A stretch of 57,167 nucleotides of DNA from Acidimicrobiia bacterium (GCA_009841075.1 VXMP01000037.1:1-57167); one strand, 5' to 3'. Counted from the first letter of the stretch, positions 16,316 to 25,374 are shown. Numbers and translations are program-made. Notes: generated by a model from the sequence alone, not told the origin.

Positions 16316-17245
16316 TCAGGTAGTAGGGGGAGGGCCCACCGGTGGCCCCTTCGGGATCGATCCGGCGGCCAGCATCCTCCTACCCGAGGCCGAGAGCAGG
16401 GCGGCCCCGATTCCCGCCAGCATTACCACCCCTCCGACCATATGTGCGGCGGTGATCGCCTCTCCCAGGACCAGCCAGGCCAGGGCACCGGCCAGGAACG
16501 GGATGGGCAGGTTGATCAGCGGTGGAATGTTGGCCGGAAGCCAGCGGATCGCCCAGATGAAAAGCAGCGCACCCAACCCGCTGGGCAACAACACGATTCC
16601 GGCCACGCTGAGCACATCCGCCCGGGTCATGTCCAGAAAGTCCTGTCCGGTCGCCAAGGCGAACAGGGTGACGAAAACCGTCCCGGAAGAAATCATGATC
16701 AGGTGCATGGGGAGGGTGTCAACCGTGCGGCGACCCGCCTTGGTGATCACCATCTGGATCGAGTAGAGGATGACCGAGACGCCCGCCATGGCCACCCCCA
16801 GGGGGTTACCTTCCGGGCCGGACGAGTCGCCGAGAATCACCACGATCGACCCCATGATCGCCACTATCGTCCACAGCCGGAACCGCATTCCGGGGCGTTC
16901 CCCGAATATAGGGATGGCCCAGAGTGCCACCAGAACCGGATTGATCTGGTAGATGAGGGTGGTTCCCGCGACCGAGGTGAGCTTGATCGCCTCGATGAAC
17001 AGCAGGGTGGCGATGCCGTTCAGGCAGCCGGCGATTATCGGCGGCCTCCAGCGTCTTCCGGTGGGCCATTGGACATTTCGGCCCCGTTTGAGCAAGGCCA
17101 TGCCGGCTACGGTGGCCAGGATGGTGAGCCAACCTCTCCAGAAGGCGAACACCGGTGCTGTAGCGGTGGAGGCGGCCACCAACACCGGCCCGACGCTGAA
17201 AGTCAGTACCGAGGTAGCGGCTGCCAGGAGAGGACGGCGATCCAT
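16316..17245 (-). CDS. DMT-superfamily transporter, EamA type
   Basis: This is a 309-residue inner-membrane protein with about ten hydrophobic segments in two repeated EamA halves. The first half contains VAGTTLIYQINPVLVALWAI, and the second contains PANIPPLINLPIPFLAGALAW followed by LGEAI, the family's internal repeat signature. Members export amino acids or small metabolites; the substrate cannot be predicted. ATG 17245 is used, with only a weak ribosome-binding site. It lies upstream of the methyltransferase on the same strand, 93 bases apart, and is probably not part of that cassette. Confidence 0.85.
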   Translation of the reverse strand: MDRRPLLAAATSVLTFSVGPVLVAASTATAPVFAFWRGWLTILATVAGMALLKRGRNVQWPTGRRWRPPIIAGCLNGIATLLFIEAIKLTSVAGTTLIYQINPVLVALWAIPIFGERPGMRFRLWTIVAIMGSIVVILGDSSGPEGNPLGVAMAGVSVILYSIQMVITKAGRRTVDTLPMHLIMISSGTVFVTLFALATGQDFLDMTRADVLSVAGIVLLPSGLGALLFIWAIRWLPANIPPLINLPIPFLAGALAWLVLGEAITAAHMVGGVVMLAGIGAALLSASGRRMLAAGSIPKGPPVGPPPTT

Positions 17246-17386
17246 ACGGGGTCAGCCCGAAGAAAGCGGGATAGGCGGCGGCACCCTGGTAGACAACCTC
17301 CCATAAACCGTGTCGGTGGAGTCTACCCCCGCCTACCTTCCACAGGCTATCTTCAAGAGAAGAGATGACCATATATAGGAGGGAAC

Positions 17387-17647
17387 ATGCCGGAGGTGGG
17401 TATCAGGGCACTTCGAGAAAATCTGAGCCGTTATATAAACCTGGTGAGGGAAGGGGAGGAGGTGGTGGTAACCGATCGCGGTAAGGCGGTGGTCCGAATA
17501 GTCCCTATTGACCAGCCCGGCCTGCTGGAGCGCCTTGTGGCCGAAGGAGTGGTTACCCCACCACTCAATAAGGAACGTAGGCTGCCGAGCAGACGGATCA
17601 TGCCCACTTCACCGGTATCTCCTTTGGTTGTCGAAGATCGCAGGTGA
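17387..17647 (+). CDS. Phd/YefM-family antitoxin (VapB-type)
   Basis: This 86-residue protein has the Phd/YefM fold: IRALRENLSRYINLVREGEE is the DNA-binding helix pair, and VVVTDRGKAVVRIVPID is the conserved strand segment. The C-terminal 30 residues would wrap and inhibit a partner toxin. RBS AGGAGG lies a few bases before ATG 17387. The gene normally forms an operon with a PIN-domain VapC toxin; here the toxin frame begins at an overlapping GTG (17644) but stops after 18 codons. The antitoxin may now act alone as a repressor or as an anti-addiction factor; that is inference. Confidence 0.85.
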   Translation: MPEVGIRALRENLSRYINLVREGEEVVVTDRGKAVVRIVPIDQPGLLERLVAEGVVTPPLNKERRLPSRRIMPTSPVSPLVVEDRR

Positions 17648-17700
17648 TCGCCTACTTTGACCACTCTGCATCCACACAGCTGATCGGTATGGGGTGGTAG
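17644..17700 (+). pseudogene. VapC (PIN-domain) toxin remnant
   Basis: A GTG start overlaps the antitoxin stop (GTGA) and encodes MIAYFDHSASTQLIGMGW before a TAG. The opening matches the start of PIN-domain toxins (MIAYFDxSAL), including the first catalytic Asp. None of the later acidic residues follows in any frame I could read, so the toxin has been deleted or replaced after its first strand. Confidence 0.6.
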
Positions 17701-18016
17701 ACCTGGCGGGTCGGCATAAGCCATCCCCGCCAGGAATTTGCCCCAACCTGGATGTCGCTTGAAAATGATTCACCCGTGTGGGTAGGTGTCTCACGCACGG
17801 TTGCGCATCCGGTTGTTCTACCAGTCAAAAAAGTTATTGACTCTAGGGAGGGTACACGATAAATCGGCTCGTCCGCGTACATGATCGGGAGCAATATTCC
17901 GAGAATCAAGGGCACGCAGCTGGTGGCACCGTTGTTCAGCCGGTAGGTGCCGGGGTGTTTACTTCCATGCCGACCTAAAAGGATGTTTCCGAAGTTAACC
18001 TCTCCGGACAGTACAT
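17701..18016. other. Non-coding stretch after the broken toxin
   Basis: These 316 bases lie between the VapC remnant and the stop of the coiled-coil gene. Only short unrelated frames are present, and the toxin frame itself stays open for about 54 codons after its TAG without PIN-like residues. I see no clear hairpin terminator, RNA or repeat. The stretch is probably the scar of the event that removed the toxin. Confidence 0.4.
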
Positions 18017-18475
18017 CTAGCTAGCTAGCGCTTCGGGTCGATCTTCAAACTTCTCAACGGTCTGTTCCTGGTCTGCAACCGGATGGGGTGGTTGGTCGAT
18101 ATGTCGGTCCAAGCGCGCCGAGAGGTTGTCGAATTTCTTGTCTACGGAGTCGAATCGTTGATCGGTTCGTTCCGAGAGCCGGTCAATTCGCTTGTCGACT
18201 CTTGCGAAACCCCTGTTCATATCCTTTTTCAAAGACTTAAAACGGGACTTCGTGTCCTCCTTGAGGTCGGATATGTCTTCCTTTAGGTCGTCCTTGAGGT
18301 CGGATATGTCGGACTGCAAGTCGTCCTTCAGACCGGATATGTCGGCCCTCATCTCCTTCTTAAAGTTGGACAGGTCGGCCTGCCGTTTTTTGTCCTGAGA
18401 CATCATGAGACCGATTATTGAGCTGTTGAAGGCGATAATCAGGGTGATTGTTCCGATGACCAATGTCAAGTCCAT
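18017..18475 (-). CDS. Small membrane-anchored coiled-coil protein with 11-residue repeats
   Basis: This 152-residue protein starts with one hydrophobic segment (LVIGTITLIIAFNSSIIGLMM) and is otherwise a charged helix. From about residue 42 it has repeats of eleven residues: ADISGLKDDLQ, SDISDLKDDLK, EDISDLKEDTK. Further on come FARVDKRIDRLSERTDQRFD-like heptads. Eleven-residue (hendecad) spacing predicts a long, nearly straight coiled coil held at the membrane by the N-terminus. ATG 18475 has AGGAG upstream; an earlier start at 18574 would add 33 residues before the membrane segment. It resembles small phage or host coiled-coil proteins in general. I do not recognise a specific family or function. 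Confidence 0.65.
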   Translation of the reverse strand: MDLTLVIGTITLIIAFNSSIIGLMMSQDKKRQADLSNFKKEMRADISGLKDDLQSDISDLKDDLKEDISDLKEDTKSRFKSLKKDMNRGFARVDKRIDRLSERTDQRFDSVDKKFDNLSARLDRHIDQPPHPVADQEQTVEKFEDRPEALAS

Positions 18476-18640
18476 AACTTCTCCTTTAGAGTAGTCCGGT
18501 TCCTCACGTAAGTCCAATCCTGTAGAGGGATTTGGTTGTCTATCAATGTATATATGAATATTTGAAGAGATCAAGAGGCTTGTGAGAGGGTTTGAGCAAT
18601 TTCTACCGGTTCAAGATCCCTAAGGGGTTTACCAGGCGGT

Positions 18641-19495
18641 TTATTGCCGAAAATCGCCTTCCGAAGCTCCCGGTGTGGGCAGGGGTAGCACCCCGTCCGA
18701 CCAATCTTCGTGTATCCAGGTGTGATCGGGATGAAAGTAGGGGCCACGGGCCCGTTCCTCGCCGACCAACTCACCGGCCAGGTAGTTGAGGAAGTACATG
18801 TTGGTGCCCGGACAAGCCACCGTGGAATGGAACCCTTGCGGTACCAGCGCCACGTCGCCGTCCTCGCACACCAGCACCTCTTCGAAATCCTTATCCTCCC
18901 GCCAGTTGCGATGCATGGCGAATCCCTGCGAAGGCTGAAGGCGGAAATAGTAGACCTCCTCCAAATAAGGAGACCCGGCGTAGCCGTCATGACAGTGGGG
19001 TGCCCAGCCCGACCAGCTGCCTCGGGGGGCGTGCCCTTCATACAGGATCAGGCGTTCGGCGGGGAGCGGGGCGGCCAGGATGTGGCTGATCTGTCGGTAG
19101 GAGCTGCCGCCGCCCCGCAGCTCAACCCGCATTTCTGACGGCTCGAACAGCCGCACCGGAAGTCCGCCTTCGGCCGGGGCACCTCCCACCGTGAAGAGGA
19201 ATCGCCCACGGGCGGTTACCGTCAGGCCTTGACCAGGCGGAACATACAAAACCGAAGGGATCTGGTCGAAAACCCCGCTTCGGGACAGGTCAATGTCGTC
19301 CCTACCCACCCGAACCGTTCCGGAGCCTTCGATCGGCACCACGGCGACCTCTCTTCCCTCCGGAGCAACATGAAACTGCTCGGCCGCCTCCAGGGCGACC
19401 AGCCTGAAGTCGAGGTAGGTCCAACCGGCCGATTCGGGCACCACCTTCAGCCGGACCGAGCCGTCCGACTCAGGCTTCAACAGAGACGAGGTCAT
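18641..19495 (-). CDS. iolB: 5-deoxy-glucuronate isomerase
   Basis: IolB converts 5-deoxy-D-glucuronate to 5-dehydro-2-deoxy-D-gluconate (DKG) in myo-inositol breakdown. The 284 residues form a double cupin. Metal-binding residues lie in the second half: HCHDGYAGSPYLEEVYYFR, then FAMHRNWREDKDFEE and ALVPQGFHSTVACPG. The N-terminal cupin includes the segment around EAAEQFHVAPEGREVAVVPI. It is the last gene of a minus-strand unit that begins at 25283 and follows the dehydrogenase at 19505 with a nine-base gap. Length and motifs match the family. Confidence 0.92.
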   Translation of the reverse strand: MTSSLLKPESDGSVRLKVVPESAGWTYLDFRLVALEAAEQFHVAPEGREVAVVPIEGSGTVRVGRDDIDLSRSGVFDQIPSVLYVPPGQGLTVTARGRFLFTVGGAPAEGGLPVRLFEPSEMRVELRGGGSSYRQISHILAAPLPAERLILYEGHAPRGSWSGWAPHCHDGYAGSPYLEEVYYFRLQPSQGFAMHRNWREDKDFEEVLVCEDGDVALVPQGFHSTVACPGTNMYFLNYLAGELVGEERARGPYFHPDHTWIHEDWSDGVLPLPTPGASEGDFRQ

Positions 19496-19504
19496 GGTGG
19501 GGGA

Positions 19505-20314
19505 TCAATCCTCGGCGGAGGGGTGCTCCACGGCCACGCAGCCGATCACCATCTGGTTGAAATCGACTGCCGATCCGGTCATCATCCCTGATTCTTCCGA
19601 CACCAGGAACGACACCGCCCGTGCCACTTCCGGCAGCTTGAGCAGCCTTCCGAAAGGCTGGGAGGCCTCGGCCTTCGGCAGCCAATCCTCGTCACCACCA
19701 TGGAAGCGGGTGCGGATGGAGTGCTCGCCCGGGCTGTCCATCCAGCCGATGTTCAGGGCGTTGACCCGAATCCGATCCCAGAGCACCGAGTTGGCCACGT
19801 TTTTGGTGAGGGTTACCAGGGCACCTTTGGTGGTGGCATAGACCGTCAGATAGGGGGGGCCGCCGTGGGACGCCACCGAAGCTATGTTGAGGATGGTTCC
19901 TGCAATGCCCTCCCGTCGCATCATGGCGATAGCCCCCTGCATCAGCAGGAACGGGGCCCGAAGGTTGACCGCCACCAAATGGTTGAACAGATCGACAGAA
20001 GTGTCTTCCAGGGTACCGCGATGCGAATCACCGGCCGAGTTGACCAGGATGTCGATCTTGCCGAACTCGCGGTCGGTCACCTCGATCAGGTTGCCGGCTG
20101 CGGCGGGCACGCCTAGGTCGGCGGGTTCGAACACGGTCCGACAGCCCAGATCGTTCAGTCGCTGCGCCACGGCCGCCCCTCGTTCGGTGTTTCGTCCGGT
20201 AACCACCAGGCCCGATAGGCCCTCTGCCACCAGCCGGTCGGAGATCGCCTCGCCCAGGCCCTGGGTACTCCCGGTTACCAGAGCCACCTTCCCGTCAAAT
20301 CGTCCCATTGCCAT
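19505..20314 (-). CDS. Short-chain dehydrogenase/reductase
   Basis: This is a classical SDR of 269 residues. TGSTQGLG (TGxxxGxG) binds NAD(P), LVNSAG is the NNAG-type motif, and the catalytic Ser and Tyr-Lys are in NIASVASHGG and YATTKGA. It lies between iolD and iolB with gaps of 14 and 9 bases, so it is probably an inositol-related oxidoreductase, perhaps acting on a stereoisomer of inositol or an inosose. The exact substrate is not evident. ATG 20314 has AAGGG upstream; ATG 20308 is also possible. Confidence 0.85.
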   Translation of the reverse strand: MAMGRFDGKVALVTGSTQGLGEAISDRLVAEGLSGLVVTGRNTERGAAVAQRLNDLGCRTVFEPADLGVPAAAGNLIEVTDREFGKIDILVNSAGDSHRGTLEDTSVDLFNHLVAVNLRAPFLLMQGAIAMMRREGIAGTILNIASVASHGGPPYLTVYATTKGALVTLTKNVANSVLWDRIRVNALNIGWMDSPGEHSIRTRFHGGDEDWLPKAEASQPFGRLLKLPEVARAVSFLVSEESGMMTGSAVDFNQMVIGCVAVEHPSAED

Positions 20315-20328
20315 ATAACCCTTTCTCT

Positions 20329-22173
20329 CTATATTCCGACTCGCTGATGTTTACGTTCGGCTTCCCAGGCCGCTCTCGCCACCCGAACCCCTTCACGATC
20401 GCTGACCTCGGGAATACCCACCTCCCACCAGGCACCTCCCTCCGTCCAGGTGTACTGGTCGATGTCCATGACTATCGCATAGCTCCGGTCGGCGGCCTTC
20501 GCCCTACGCCAGGCATCCGGCAGGTCCTCCAGCCGTTCCACCCGCTCGACTATGGCCCCCATCGACTCGGCGTGGGCGGCGAAATCCACCCGGAAATATT
20601 CTTTATGGCGGGTGGTGCGTAACAGGTTGTTGAACTCCGCCCCGCCCGTATTGACCTGGAGCCGGTTGATGACCGCATAGCCGCCGTTGTCCAGGATCAT
20701 GAAGATCACCTTGTGGCCACTCATCACGGTCGAATACACATCCGAGTTCATCATCAGATAGGAGCCATCCCCTACGAAGGCGATCACGTCGCCGTCCGGG
20801 CGGGCCATCTTGGCACCCCAGGCCCCGGCTACCTCGTACCCCATGGTGGAGTAGCCGTATTCGGAATCGAAGGTGTTAACCGCCTTGGAACGCCAGCCCA
20901 TGGTCAGCTCGCCCGGCAGCCCACCCGCAGCCGACAGGCAGTAGTCGTTGTCATCGCAGAGGTCGTTGATGATCTGGATCACCTGGGCATAGGCGGGACG
21001 TCCGGTGGTCTCCCTTTTCTTCCAGGAGTCCAGGTAGCGATGCCATTGGGTGATGTGGTTCTGGGCGTTTTGCAACCAGGAGGCGGGAGCGCGGTAGTCG
21101 TCCAGGAGATCGTCCAGCCCCTGAATCGAAACCCGGGCGTCTCCGATAACCGGAAGGGTCATCTGCTTGTGGGCGTCCCAGCCGGCGGTGTTTATAGAAA
21201 CGAACCGAACCTGTGGATTTTGGAAAACCGACCATGATCCGGTGGTGAAATCCTGGAGTCGGGTTCCCACCGCCAAAACCAGGTCGGCGTCTTCGGCTAC
21301 CGAGTTGGCGGCGGCCGATCCGGTCACCCCGATCGGGCCCGCGTAGTTGGGATGGTCGTGGACCAGCGTAGACTTACCGGCCACCGTCTCTACCACCGGA
21401 ATCCCGCGGCGCTCGGCGAATCGGGTCAGGGTTTCCACCGCACCTGAGTAGTGCACGCCGCCTCCGGCGATGATCATCGGGCTGCGGGCCTCGGATAGCG
21501 CTTGGGCGGCCCGTTCCAGGTCGCGAGGGTCCGGTCCCGGGCGGCGGATGTAATGAACCCTCCGGTCGAAGAAGGGGGCCGGATAGTCGTAGGCCTCGGC
21601 CTGGATGTCCTGCGGGAGGGCCAAAAAGGCCGGCCCCCGGGTGGCGGGATCCAGCATCACCGCCAATGCCTGGGGAAGGGACTGGACGATCTGCTCCGGA
21701 CGGCTGATCCGATCCCAGTATCTGGACACCGGACGGAAGGTGTCGCACACGGTGACGGTCGGATCACCGAACACCTCCACCTGCTGGAGCACCGGGTCGA
21801 CGATCCGATGCTGGAAGGTGTCGCCGGAGAGCAGTAGCAGCGGAAGGCGGTTGGCGTGGGCTACCGCCGCCGCGGTCACCATGTTGGTGCAGCCGGGGCC
21901 GATCGAGGAGGTGGCGATCATAATGCGCCGCCCTTTCATCGCCTTTCCGTAGGCCACCGCCGCCAGCGCCATCGACTGTTCATTGTGTCCCCGCCAGGTA
22001 GGGAGACGATCTTGCACCGGTTCCAGCGCCTCGGCCAGGCAGGTGACGTTGCCGTGACCGAAAATCCCGAAGGCTCCGGCGAAAACCGGTACCTCTTCGC
22101 CATCGACCGTTGTGTACTGGTTCAGCAGCCATTTGACGATGGCCTGGGCGGTGGTTAGACGGATGGTTTGCAT
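20329..22173 (-). CDS. iolD: 3D-(3,5/4)-trihydroxycyclohexane-1,2-dione hydrolase
   Basis: IolD is a thiamine-diphosphate enzyme that opens the inositol-derived ring to give 5-deoxy-glucuronate. The protein has 614 residues, as usual. The N-terminal pyrimidine-binding domain has GHNEQSMALAAVAYGKA with the catalytic Glu. The central domain is around PMIIAGGGVHYSGA. The C-terminal ThDP/Mg2+ motif is GDGSYLMMNSDVYSTV, ending near LDNGGYAVI. AGGAGG lies eleven bases before the ATG. Its position between a Gfo/Idh dehydrogenase and iolB supports the call. Confidence 0.93.
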   Translation of the reverse strand: MQTIRLTTAQAIVKWLLNQYTTVDGEEVPVFAGAFGIFGHGNVTCLAEALEPVQDRLPTWRGHNEQSMALAAVAYGKAMKGRRIMIATSSIGPGCTNMVTAAAVAHANRLPLLLLSGDTFQHRIVDPVLQQVEVFGDPTVTVCDTFRPVSRYWDRISRPEQIVQSLPQALAVMLDPATRGPAFLALPQDIQAEAYDYPAPFFDRRVHYIRRPGPDPRDLERAAQALSEARSPMIIAGGGVHYSGAVETLTRFAERRGIPVVETVAGKSTLVHDHPNYAGPIGVTGSAAANSVAEDADLVLAVGTRLQDFTTGSWSVFQNPQVRFVSINTAGWDAHKQMTLPVIGDARVSIQGLDDLLDDYRAPASWLQNAQNHITQWHRYLDSWKKRETTGRPAYAQVIQIINDLCDDNDYCLSAAGGLPGELTMGWRSKAVNTFDSEYGYSTMGYEVAGAWGAKMARPDGDVIAFVGDGSYLMMNSDVYSTVMSGHKVIFMILDNGGYAVINRLQVNTGGAEFNNLLRTTRHKEYFRVDFAAHAESMGAIVERVERLEDLPDAWRRAKAADRSYAIVMDIDQYTWTEGGAWWEVGIPEVSDREGVRVARAAWEAERKHQRVGI

Positions 22174-22188
22174 GGTTTTAGAACCTCC

Positions 22189-23364
22189 TCAGTCGATGCG
22201 CAATGATTCGACGGTTTCCCATTTATCCGACTTCCAGGACCGGATCATGGCCGCGGCTACCGAAGCGTTGGCAAGGGCGGCTTCGAAGCCCGGGTTATGT
22301 GGTCGACCGGCGGCCACCGAATCCAGGAACTCGTAGGCCTCGAAGATCTTCAGGTCCTCGAAGCCGATCGAGTTTCCTCCGCCCGGGACCAGATTGGCCT
22401 GACGATAGAAGGAGTCGCCCCCCAAAACCTCGATGAAACCGTCCTGGGGCTGTTCTTCCGGCAGGTAAAGTAGCAGCTGGTTGAGTTTCTCATGGTTCCA
22501 GGTGGCGGCACCTCGCGACCCGTTCAGCTCGAAAAACATCTGGCTTTGAGGCCCGAAGATGGAACGATCGGCCTCCAAGGTTCCTCGGGTGCCGTTGGCA
22601 AACTCCACCAGGGCACCCACGTAGTCTTCGTTGGTCACCTCACCGGTAGGGTCGTCGGGGGTTCCTCGGTCATAGTGGGTGCCGATGCCGGGCTGGGGTA
22701 GGGGGCGCTCCCGGACGAAGGTTTCCCTGGTCGCCACCACCCGCCTGATCGGGCCCACCAGAAAATGGGCCATGTCGATGGCGTGGGTCATAATGTCGCT
22801 GAGCGCTCCGTAACCCGCCTCGTCCTGGAGGAAACGCCAACTCAGTACCCCCAGACGGTCCCGCCCGTACATGGTGAAGAACCGCCCCCGGTAATGGGTG
22901 AGGGAACCGAATCGGCCTGCCTCGACCAGCTCTTTGGTGTAACGCACCAGCGGGGCCCACCGATAGTTGTAGCCGCATCCGCTGATGACTCCGGCCTTAC
23001 GTGCCGCCGCCTCGATGTGGGCGGTGGCGTCGGTCGAGATTCCCACCGGTTTTTCGCAGAAGATGTGCTTGCCGGCCGCCGCCGCCGCTTCCGCCACCTC
23101 CTGGTGCATGGTGTTGGGGGCGGTTATGTCGATTACGTCAATGTCGGGACGGTCGATGATTTCCCGCCAGTCCCTGGTACCGGTCTCGTAGCCGAAATCG
23201 TCCACCGCCTGGCTGATGCGATGGGGGATGGTGTCCGCTACCGCAGCCAATACCGGACGAAAGGGCGCATCCGGAAAGTAGAGAGGGATGGAGCGGTAGG
23301 AACGGGAATGGGCCTGGCCCATCCAGCCGAACCCGACCAACCCGATCCCTAGGGTTTTCTTCAC
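22189..23364 (-). CDS. Gfo/Idh/MocA oxidoreductase, inositol-type dehydrogenase
   Basis: This 391-residue NAD(P)-dependent dehydrogenase has the Rossmann motif GIGLVGFGWMGQAHSRSYR at the N-terminus and the EKP signature (KHIFCEKPVG) near residue 100. The His and Asp in SDIMTHAIDMAHFL are the likely catalytic pair. It is one of two Gfo/Idh members in the region; the other at 29090 looks like canonical iolG. This one may oxidise a different inositol isomer or a downstream keto-sugar. Its ATG overlaps the stop of the hydroxyacid dehydrogenase by four bases, so the two are co-translated. Confidence 0.85.
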   Translation of the reverse strand: MKKTLGIGLVGFGWMGQAHSRSYRSIPLYFPDAPFRPVLAAVADTIPHRISQAVDDFGYETGTRDWREIIDRPDIDVIDITAPNTMHQEVAEAAAAAGKHIFCEKPVGISTDATAHIEAAARKAGVISGCGYNYRWAPLVRYTKELVEAGRFGSLTHYRGRFFTMYGRDRLGVLSWRFLQDEAGYGALSDIMTHAIDMAHFLVGPIRRVVATRETFVRERPLPQPGIGTHYDRGTPDDPTGEVTNEDYVGALVEFANGTRGTLEADRSIFGPQSQMFFELNGSRGAATWNHEKLNQLLLYLPEEQPQDGFIEVLGGDSFYRQANLVPGGGNSIGFEDLKIFEAYEFLDSVAAGRPHNPGFEAALANASVAAAMIRSWKSDKWETVESLRID

Positions 23365-24335
23365 CGGTTTACTCGGTTTAGAACCCCTTCCCAGGCGGAC
23401 GGGTTGAGGAGGTGTGGAGGTCGCTTGCCGTCCAGAACCATCTGGGCCTGGTCGAGGGCGGTCTTGAAGATCCGTTGGCGGGATTCGGGCGTGGAGGACG
23501 CAATATGGGGGGTGACGATCACATCGGTCCGATGGAGAAGAGGATGGTCGGGGTCGAGGGGTTCCGGGTGGGTGACGTCTAGGCCGGCACCGAACAGATG
23601 GCCGCTGTCCAGGGCGGCGATCAGGGCTTCCTGGTCGACCAACCCGCCTCGGGCGGCGTTGACGAACACCGCTCCCCTTTTCATAGTGGCGAAGGCGGCG
23701 GCGTCGAACATGGAGGCGTTTTCGGGGCTCATCGGAATGTGAACCGATACCACGTGGCCGGCCGCCAACAGCTCGGGGAGGGTTTCGGCCCGACCCACAT
23801 CCTCCGGGAAGGCCTCAGCAGGTAGGTAGGGATCATAGGCCAGCACCTTCATGCCCAGGCCTTGGGCGGCGGTTCCTACTCGTCGGGCGATCCGTCCGAA
23901 ACCCACCAGCCCCAGGGTTTTACCGTCCAGTTCCATGGCGTTGTGCTTCGAGTAGTAGCCACCTGCCCCGGCTCGAAGTCGATAGCCGGACTCCTTTATC
24001 TTTTTGGCGACCGCCAGGATCAGGGCCACCGAATGCTCGGCGGTCGAGACCGTAGGCCCCTCCGGGACATTGCAGGCGGCGATGCCCCGGCGGGTGGCGG
24101 CCTCCAGATCAACCGAGTCGTAGCCGATACCGGTGCGGAACACACCCAGCAGCCGGGGGGCCTGATCGAACAGTTGATCGTTGTAGGCGAGCCGAGCGGC
24201 CAGGGCGGCCTGGGCGGTTTCGATCCCGGCCAGTGGGTCGTCATCCCGGCCCGGCCCCAGCATTTCCACCGAGGATGGGATCAACGGCAACAGGTCGGCT
24301 TCAACTTTGCGTTCGAACCAGATCCGGTAGGCCAA
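23361..24335 (-). CDS. D-2-hydroxyacid dehydrogenase (C-terminal-binding-protein-like)
   Basis: This 324-residue enzyme is of the D-isomer 2-hydroxyacid dehydrogenase family, which includes phosphoglycerate dehydrogenase and CtBP. The NAD-binding motif is LGLVGFGRIARRVG. The catalytic Arg lies in VNAARGGLVDQEALI, the Glu in DVTHPEPLD and the His in VTPHIASS. In this cluster it probably interconverts a 2-keto and 2-hydroxy acid derived from inositol or a related sugar acid. No such step exists in the classical iol pathway, which hints at an added side route. Confidence 0.85.
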   Translation of the reverse strand: MAYRIWFERKVEADLLPLIPSSVEMLGPGRDDDPLAGIETAQAALAARLAYNDQLFDQAPRLLGVFRTGIGYDSVDLEAATRRGIAACNVPEGPTVSTAEHSVALILAVAKKIKESGYRLRAGAGGYYSKHNAMELDGKTLGLVGFGRIARRVGTAAQGLGMKVLAYDPYLPAEAFPEDVGRAETLPELLAAGHVVSVHIPMSPENASMFDAAAFATMKRGAVFVNAARGGLVDQEALIAALDSGHLFGAGLDVTHPEPLDPDHPLLHRTDVIVTPHIASSTPESRQRIFKTALDQAQMVLDGKRPPHLLNPSAWEGVLNRVNR

Positions 24336-24398
24336 TTTTCTTTGTTCTCCTCAGATGCGGGTTTTAGATGGTAGTAGGAGGGTGCGATTTTGGTTTTC

Positions 24399-25283
24399 TT
24401 AGGCCGAGCCTGCGAAGGGGGTTTCCGGTCGCCCGGTTACTCCCGCGTCGATGACGAACAGGTCGCCCCGGTGGTCAGGAAGATCGGTACGACCGTCGGT
24501 GCGGAGGGAGGTCACATATAGGGTGGACAGGTCCGGGCCACCGAACGCCGGCATGGTGGGGGTGGAGGCGGGCAGATCATAACGGCGGTCCAAATGACCG
24601 TCGGGGGTGAAACGCAGTACCGCCCCTCCCGCCACCGCAGCAATCCAATAGCAACCTTCCGCGTCCACACAGGCCCCATCGGGTCGGCCGGGGTATCCGG
24701 AGAAATCCACGAACGGGGTTTCGTTGCGGGCCTGGCCGGTTTCCAGGTCGTAGTCGTATCGCCAGACCATATCCTGGAAGGTATCGGCCCAATACATGCG
24801 GTTCCGTTCGGGGTCGAAGGCCAGGCCGTTGGGTATACCCACCTCGGTTCGGATCACGGTGAATGATCCGCCGCCTTCGATACGGTATTGCCGGCCACTC
24901 GCCCGTCGGACGGCGGGCTGATCGTACATCGAACCCACCCAGAAACGTCCGGCCGGATCAGTTCTCCCGTCGTTCATCCGGTTACCGGTTCCCGCCTCTT
25001 CCAGCTCCACCCAGGGGGTGGCCAGGCCGCTATCCCAGTCGAACCGGATCAGATGATGGTCGGCGGCGATCAATAACCGCCCGGGACGGTCGGTAAGGAC
25101 TATGGCACCGGGACGCCAAGGACAGGGACGGGTTTCGTCCCTGTCGCTAGCCGGGTTATAGCGATGCACCTGTTTGCCTTCGATATCGGCCCAGTACAGC
25201 ACTTCTTCGTCAGGAGACCACAGCGGGGATTCCCCTAGCTCGGCCTGGGCGGGTACGGCTATTTCTACTTTGGATCGGGTCAT
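24399..25283 (-). CDS. SMP-30/gluconolactonase-family hydrolase
   Basis: This 294-residue protein is a six-bladed beta-propeller lactonase of the SMP-30/LRE family. AELGESPLWSPDEEVLYWAD gives the metal-binding Glu near residue 15. GNRMNDGRTDPAGRFWVGSM gives the Asn and Asp at the metal site, and GIPNGLAFDPERNRMYWAD gives the central Asn. It likely hydrolyses a sugar-acid lactone made by a neighbouring dehydrogenase. ATG 25283 (MTRSKVEIAV) is used; a start at 25343 would run into the divergent promoter region. It is the first gene of the minus-strand unit ending with iolB. Confidence 0.85.
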   Translation of the reverse strand: MTRSKVEIAVPAQAELGESPLWSPDEEVLYWADIEGKQVHRYNPASDRDETRPCPWRPGAIVLTDRPGRLLIAADHHLIRFDWDSGLATPWVELEEAGTGNRMNDGRTDPAGRFWVGSMYDQPAVRRASGRQYRIEGGGSFTVIRTEVGIPNGLAFDPERNRMYWADTFQDMVWRYDYDLETGQARNETPFVDFSGYPGRPDGACVDAEGCYWIAAVAGGAVLRFTPDGHLDRRYDLPASTPTMPAFGGPDLSTLYVTSLRTDGRTDLPDHRGDLFVIDAGVTGRPETPFAGSA

Positions 25284-25374
25284 GATTGTCCGTAGGTTCT
25301 GGAAGGTCGGCTTTGCGCCGGATTGTCGGGATATATTATGCACTTCTCAACAGGCTGCGATGGGGCGGGATCAG

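Noticed and set aside
18258-18345. Short direct DNA repeats resembling a CRISPR array
   Set aside because: They are imperfect 33-base units in frame with a protein and encode its eleven-residue coiled-coil repeats; there are no spacers and no cas genes.
18571-19041. 156-residue minus-strand frame overlapping the end of iolB
   Set aside because: It lies in a different frame of iolB, whose cupin ligands are unambiguous.
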